In this document: positions 60,169 to 64,000 of the stretch, piece by piece
How positions within the stretch are numbered: the first letter of the stretch is position 1
How the letters are laid out: the number at the start of each line of letters is the position of its first letter
Origin: Azotobacter chroococcum
GTDB taxonomy: Bacteria; Pseudomonadota; Gammaproteobacteria; Pseudomonadales; Pseudomonadaceae
Assembly (NCBI RefSeq): GCF_004339665.1
Contig: NZ_SMMU01000001.1
Coordinates: 62,001-126,000 of the forward strand
Direction of reading: 5' to 3'
Length of the DNA stretch: 64,000 nt
Translations under genes and position numbers: made by a program
The notes under the pieces: model-generated
Databases searched by the model: none
Seen by the model: only the letters and a program-made list of their open reading frames with translations
Told to the model about the DNA's origin: nothing

Positions 60169-61250
60169 AGATCCTCCTGCTCACCCGCTACCCGCGCACC
60201 GGCGCCAGCAGCCGGCTGCGCACCCTGCAGTACCTGCCCCACCTGCAGGCCGCCGGCCACGAGGTCAGGGTGCAGAGCCTGTTCGACGAGGCCTGGCTGG
60301 AAAGCCTCTACCAGAGCGGCCGGCGTTCGCCGCTGCGGACCGCGGCGCTCTACCTGCGTCGCCTGACGGCACTCGCCAGGGCCGGCGAGCACGACCTGCT
60401 GTGGATCGAGAAGGAGCTCTTCCCCTACCTGCCCGCCTGGGTCGAACTCCGGCTCGGCACGCCCTGGGTGGTCGACTACGACGATGCGCTGTTCCACAAC
60501 TACGACCTGGCGAAGAACCCCCTGGTGCGCCGGCTGTTGGGCGGCAAGATCGATACGGTCATGCGCAGCGCCAGCGGCGTGATCGTCGGCAACCGCTACC
60601 TGGCCGAGCGCGCCCGTGCTGCCGGCGCGGCCCGGGTGGCGATCATTCCCACCGTGGTGGACCACAACCGCTACCGGCCACGGATCGTGGCGCCGACCGC
60701 GCACCCGGTGATCGGCTGGATCGGCTCGCCGTCCACCCAGAAATACCTGCTGAACATCCGCGAGCCCCTGCAGCAGGCCTGCCGCCGGCATGGCGCGCGC
60801 CTGCTGCTGGTCGGCGCCACAGCGGAGATCCGGAGCTGCCTGCCCGGCATCGAGGTGCAGCTCGAACCCTGGAGCGAGGAGCGCGAGGCGGCGCTGATCC
60901 GGCACATGGACATCGGCATCATGCCGCTGCCCGACGGCCCCTGGGAGCGCGGCAAGTGCGGCTACAAGCTGATCCAGTACATGGCCTGCGGCGTGCCGCT
61001 GGTGGCCTCGCCGACCGGCGCCAACCGGGAGATCGTCGAGTACAGCGGAGCCGGCCTGCTCGCCGACTCCAGCGAAAGCTGGAGCGACGCCCTGTCCCGG
61101 CTGCTGACCTCGGCTTCCGAGCGGGAACGGCTAGGCCGGGCCGGGCGCCAGGCCGTGGAGAACCGCTACTGCCTCCAGCGCCAGCTGCCGGTACTGCTGG
61201 AAACCCTGGCCGCGGCGCTTCCTGCCGCCGGCAAGGCCTTGGCCCATTGA
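60165..61250 (+). CDS. Glycosyltransferase family protein, GT4-like
   Basis: A 361-residue GT-B protein that begins MKILLLTRYPRTGASSRLRT. It has LWIEKELFPYLPAWVE, the VDYDDALFHNYD block, ASGVIVGNRYLAERA, and a donor domain with IGWIGSPSTQKYL, CGYKLIQYMACGVPLVASPTG and ENRYCLQRQL. The pattern resembles uncharacterised transferases next to Wzy genes. It overlaps the preceding gene by 4 bp and is followed by the polymerase after 15 bp. Confidence 0.87.
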   Translation: MKILLLTRYPRTGASSRLRTLQYLPHLQAAGHEVRVQSLFDEAWLESLYQSGRRSPLRTAALYLRRLTALARAGEHDLLWIEKELFPYLPAWVELRLGTPWVVDYDDALFHNYDLAKNPLVRRLLGGKIDTVMRSASGVIVGNRYLAERARAAGAARVAIIPTVVDHNRYRPRIVAPTAHPVIGWIGSPSTQKYLLNIREPLQQACRRHGARLLLVGATAEIRSCLPGIEVQLEPWSEEREAALIRHMDIGIMPLPDGPWERGKCGYKLIQYMACGVPLVASPTGANREIVEYSGAGLLADSSESWSDALSRLLTSASERERLGRAGRQAVENRYCLQRQLPVLLETLAAALPAAGKALAH

Positions 61251-61265
61251 TCGGAGAGGATAGCC

Positions 61266-62483
61266 ATGGCACTGGTTTCCACCGCCTGGCACGTGATCAG
61301 CGCCCTTCTGGTGTTTCTCGCCGGCGCGCTCCTCATCACCTGGGCCGGCCGCCATTTCGGCACCGGCTCGCGCCGCAGCCTGGCCCTTTACGCCTGGCAC
61401 ACGCTGTTCTGCCTGGTCTACTGCTGGTATGTCCTGAAATACGGCGGCGATGCCATCGGCTATTACCGCACGGCCCGCGGTGGCACACGCTACTTCCATG
61501 TCGGCACCTACGGCGTCGTCTACCTGACCCGCCTGCTGATCGAGGGTCTGGGGGTTTCCCTGCTCGGCGCCTTCCTGGTCTACAACCTCTTCGGCAGCCT
61601 CGGCCTGCTGGCCTTCGACGCCAGCCTGCGCGTCGTCACCCGCGACAAGTCGCGCACGCTCCGCCGGCTGGCCACCCTGATCGTGTTCCTGCCCTCGGTG
61701 AGCTTCTGGTCGGCGGGGATCGGCAAGGACGCCCTGTCCTTCCTCGCCACCGGCCTCGCCCTGTGGGCGGCGCTGGACCTGCAGCGACGCATCCCGCTGA
61801 TCGCCATTGCCATCGCCATCATGCTGCTGGTCCGCCCGCACATGGCCGGCATGCTGATCATGGGGGTGAGCCTGGCCCTGCTGCTGCACCCCGGGACGTC
61901 CCTGGCCAGGCGGGTGCTGCTGGGCAGCGTCGCGCTCGCCGTGGCGGCGGCCCTGGTGCCCTTCGGGCTGGAGTACGCCGGGGTGAGCAGCCCCGACACC
62001 GAAGCCTTGATGAGTTATGTGGAAGGCCGCCAGGGACAGAACATGCAGGGCGGCGGCGCGGTGGACATCTCCTCGATGAGCCTGCCCATGCAGCTGTTCA
62101 CCTACCTGTTCCGCCCGCTGCCGTTCGAGGCGAACAGCATCTTCGCCCTGGCCGCCGCCGTCGACAACATGATCCTGCTCTACCTGTTCGTCATGGGCGG
62201 ACGCGCCATGCTGCGCCACCCTGGCCGGCGCTACCAGGAGAACCGCCTCTTCCTCTGGAGCTATGCGCTGATCGCCTGGCTGATGCTGGGCATGACCACG
62301 GCCAACCTGGGCATCGCCCTGCGCCAGAAATGGATGTTCACGCCCATGCTGATCCTCCTGCTCCTCTCGGCACTCGGCACGGTGCGCCAGCAGGTGCGTC
62401 CAACGAGCCCGCCGCTGACGCCGGTCATGCAGATCTACCAGCGCTACGGCATCCGTCCCGGACAGCAGAGGCGCGAGCCATGA
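61266..62483 (+). CDS. wzy: Wzy-like polysaccharide polymerase (multi-pass membrane protein)
   Basis: A 405-residue inner-membrane protein with about ten helices, preceded by GGAGAGGA. A periplasmic loop of moderate size lies between helices (SPDTEALMSYVEGRQGQNMQG region near residue 250), and Arg residues in loops (LLVRPHMAGM, RPLPFEANS) fit the catalytic loops of Wzy/EpsG-like polymerases. No sequence motif is diagnostic, so the call rests on topology and position next to glycosyltransferases. The gene overlaps the next by 4 bp. Confidence 0.75.
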   Translation: MALVSTAWHVISALLVFLAGALLITWAGRHFGTGSRRSLALYAWHTLFCLVYCWYVLKYGGDAIGYYRTARGGTRYFHVGTYGVVYLTRLLIEGLGVSLLGAFLVYNLFGSLGLLAFDASLRVVTRDKSRTLRRLATLIVFLPSVSFWSAGIGKDALSFLATGLALWAALDLQRRIPLIAIAIAIMLLVRPHMAGMLIMGVSLALLLHPGTSLARRVLLGSVALAVAAALVPFGLEYAGVSSPDTEALMSYVEGRQGQNMQGGGAVDISSMSLPMQLFTYLFRPLPFEANSIFALAAAVDNMILLYLFVMGGRAMLRHPGRRYQENRLFLWSYALIAWLMLGMTTANLGIALRQKWMFTPMLILLLLSALGTVRQQVRPTSPPLTPVMQIYQRYGIRPGQQRREP

Positions 62484-63604
62484 TCTTCCTGCTCGTCGCC
62501 GGCTTCGCCGACTCGCTGCTGGCCTTCCGCGGCCCGCTGCTGGAAACCCTGCTCGCCCGCGGCCTGGAAGTGCACGTGGCGGCGCCGCAGCTGGCGCCCG
62601 GCTGTCCCCTGCGCCTTCGCCTGGAGGCGCGCGGCCTGCGCGTGCACGACCTGCCGCTGCGCCGCACCGGCATGAACCCGCTGCAGGACTGCGCCACCCT
62701 GCTGCACCTGTGGCGGCTCAAGCGGCGCATCCGCCCGACCCACGTCCTCGGCTACACCGCCAAGCCGGTGATCTACGGCTCGCTGGCCGCCGCGCTGGCC
62801 GGGGTGCCGCAGCGCTTCGCACTGATCACCGGGCTGGGCTACGCCTTCACCGGCGAGGATGGGGAGCGCGGCGCCCGCGGCCTGCTGCACGCCCTGCTGC
62901 CGCGCCTCTACGCCCTGGCGCTGCGGCGGACCCACAAGGTGTTCTTCCAGAACCCCGACGACCAGGCGCTGTTCCGCGTCCAGGGCATCCTCGGTCCGGC
63001 GACGCCCTCCTGCGTGGTCAACGGCTCCGGCGTCGACCTGCTCGAATACCCCGTCGCGCCCGTGCCGGCGCGGCCGCACTTCCTGCTGATCGCCCGGCTG
63101 CTGGGCGACAAGGGCGTGCGCGAATACGCCGCGGCGGCGCGCCAGGTGAAGAACCGCTGCCCCTCGGCGGTCTTCGCGCTGGTCGGCTGGATCGACGACA
63201 ATCCCGACGCCATCGATCAGGCGGAACTGGATGGCTGGATCGCCGATGGCACGCTGCGCTACCTCGGCCGCCTGGACGACGTGCGCCCGGCGATCGCCGC
63301 CTGCAGCGTGTACGTCCTGCCCTCCTATCGCGAGGGCACCCCGCGCACCGTGCTGGAGGCCATGGCCATGGGCCGCGCGGTGATCACCACCGACGCGCCC
63401 GGCTGCCGCGAGACGGTGGTCGACGGCGACAACGGCTTTCGCGTGCCGGTGAAGGCGGTGGACGAACTGGCCCGCGCCATGCAGCGCTTCATCGAGGAGC
63501 CGGGGCTGGCCGCGCGCATGGGCGCCCGCTCGCGGCAGCTGGCCGAGGAGAAATACGACGTGCAGCGGATCAACGCCCGGCTGCTGCAGGAGATGGGGCT
63601 GTGA
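62480..63604 (+). CDS. Family 4 glycosyltransferase (PglA/WbpY-like)
   Basis: A 374-residue GT4 transferase. The N-terminus MIFLLVAGFADSLLAFRGPL and HVLGYTAKPVIYGSLAAALAGVP are those of PglA- and Cps14-like enzymes that add the second sugar to a lipid carrier. The donor domain has LIARLLGDKGVREYAAAARQ, PSYREGTPRTVLEAMAMGRA and TTDAPGCRETVVDGDNGF. It begins in an ATGA overlap with the polymerase gene and its stop overlaps the sugar-transferase start, a PglA-PglC-like order. Confidence 0.93.
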   Translation: MIFLLVAGFADSLLAFRGPLLETLLARGLEVHVAAPQLAPGCPLRLRLEARGLRVHDLPLRRTGMNPLQDCATLLHLWRLKRRIRPTHVLGYTAKPVIYGSLAAALAGVPQRFALITGLGYAFTGEDGERGARGLLHALLPRLYALALRRTHKVFFQNPDDQALFRVQGILGPATPSCVVNGSGVDLLEYPVAPVPARPHFLLIARLLGDKGVREYAAAARQVKNRCPSAVFALVGWIDDNPDAIDQAELDGWIADGTLRYLGRLDDVRPAIAACSVYVLPSYREGTPRTVLEAMAMGRAVITTDAPGCRETVVDGDNGFRVPVKAVDELARAMQRFIEEPGLAARMGARSRQLAEEKYDVQRINARLLQEMGL

Positions 63605-64000
63605 TGCCCAAGCGCCTGTTCGACCTCCTCGTCGCCACCACCGCCCTGCTGCTGCTCGCCCCGCTCTTGCTGGTGCTGGCCTGGCTGGTGCGCCGGCGGA
63701 TCGGAACGCCGGTGCTGTTCCGCCAGCTGCGTCCCGGCCTGCACGGCCGGCCGTTCGAGCTGCTCAAGTTCCGCAGCATGCGCGAGGCGCTGGACGAGCG
63801 CGGCCGGCCGCTGCCCGACGCCGAGCGCCTGACGCCGTTCGGCCGCTTCCTGCGCGCCAGCAGCCTCGACGAGCTGCCGGAGCTGTGGAACGTGCTGCGC
63901 GGCGACATGAGCCTGGTCGGCCCGCGCCCGCTCTTGATGGAGTACCTGCCGCTCTATACCCCGGAACAGGCCCGCCGCCACGCGGTCCGACCCGGCATCA
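63604..64000 (+). CDS. Initiating sugar-phosphate transferase (PglC/WcaJ type), 3' end missing
   Basis: The first 132 codons of a bacterial sugar transferase that moves a sugar phosphate from a UDP-sugar to undecaprenyl phosphate, the first step of the pathway. It begins MPKRLFDLLVATTALLLLAP with one reentrant membrane helix. Then come the conserved LLKFRSMR, GRFLRASSLDELPELWNVL and the motif GDMSLVGPRPL with the catalytic Asp-Glu. The single short N-terminal helix indicates the small monotopic type. The frame runs off the window. Confidence 0.95.
   Translation, partial: MPKRLFDLLVATTALLLLAPLLLVLAWLVRRRIGTPVLFRQLRPGLHGRPFELLKFRSMREALDERGRPLPDAERLTPFGRFLRASSLDELPELWNVLRGDMSLVGPRPLLMEYLPLYTPEQARRHAVRPGI

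Overview
The window is GC-rich bacterial chromosome whose core gene order matches the Pseudomonadaceae. Two blocks are diagnostic: ldcA-dnaQ-rnhA-methyltransferase/gloB-mltD-npp(yej)-fabI, and sdhCDAB-sucABCD with lpdG, divergent from gltA. A Pseudomonas, Stutzerimonas or Azotobacter-type organism is likely; the genus cannot be fixed from sequence reading alone. No rRNA, tRNA, CRISPR array or integrase gene was seen.

Layout. 1-766 is the N-terminal end of a protein with a nitronate-monooxygenase-like TIM barrel, followed by about 1.3 kb of AT-rich DNA without a credible gene. 2.0-20.3 kb is housekeeping: lysine/ornithine/arginine decarboxylase, DNA polymerase III epsilon, RNase HI, a methyltransferase, glyoxalase II, a lytic transglycosylase, a five-gene peptide ABC importer, FabI, a nucleobase permease, an EamA exporter and a DUF599 protein. 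20.4-33.5 kb is the TCA cluster: succinyl-CoA synthetase, the 2-oxoglutarate dehydrogenase complex and succinate dehydrogenase on the minus strand, with citrate synthase divergent from a shared promoter region. 33.5-38.2 kb holds small conserved genes, pdxB and a MATE exporter.

From 38.2 kb to the end lies a surface-polysaccharide locus. An untranslated leader carries a perfect ops element (the RfaH recruitment site). It is followed by a Wzb-type phosphatase and a Wzc-type tyrosine kinase, then a UDP-HexNAc dehydrogenase/epimerase pair (TviB/TviC type) and a PglK-like ABC flippase. Next come two tandem TupA-like ATP-grasp proteins, glycosyltransferases, UDP-glucose dehydrogenase, four GT4-like transferases, a Wzy-like polymerase, a further GT4 and the start of an initiating sugar-phosphate transferase. 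Many of these genes overlap by 4 bp, consistent with one long operon. The product is probably an acidic polymer containing uronic and amino-uronic sugars.

The least expected part is 49.3-52.5 kb, a low-GC islet between two polysaccharide genes. It contains two recognisable attC sites (70-72 bp, each with an extrahelical base in the inner stem) and small cassette genes of mostly unknown function. It also holds two strong inverted repeats and a 165-bp MITE-like element with CTAG target duplications. The islet is flanked by an imperfect 43-44-bp direct repeat of the ugd leader. It reads as an integron cassette array without an integrase (CALIN type) lodged inside the polysaccharide operon.
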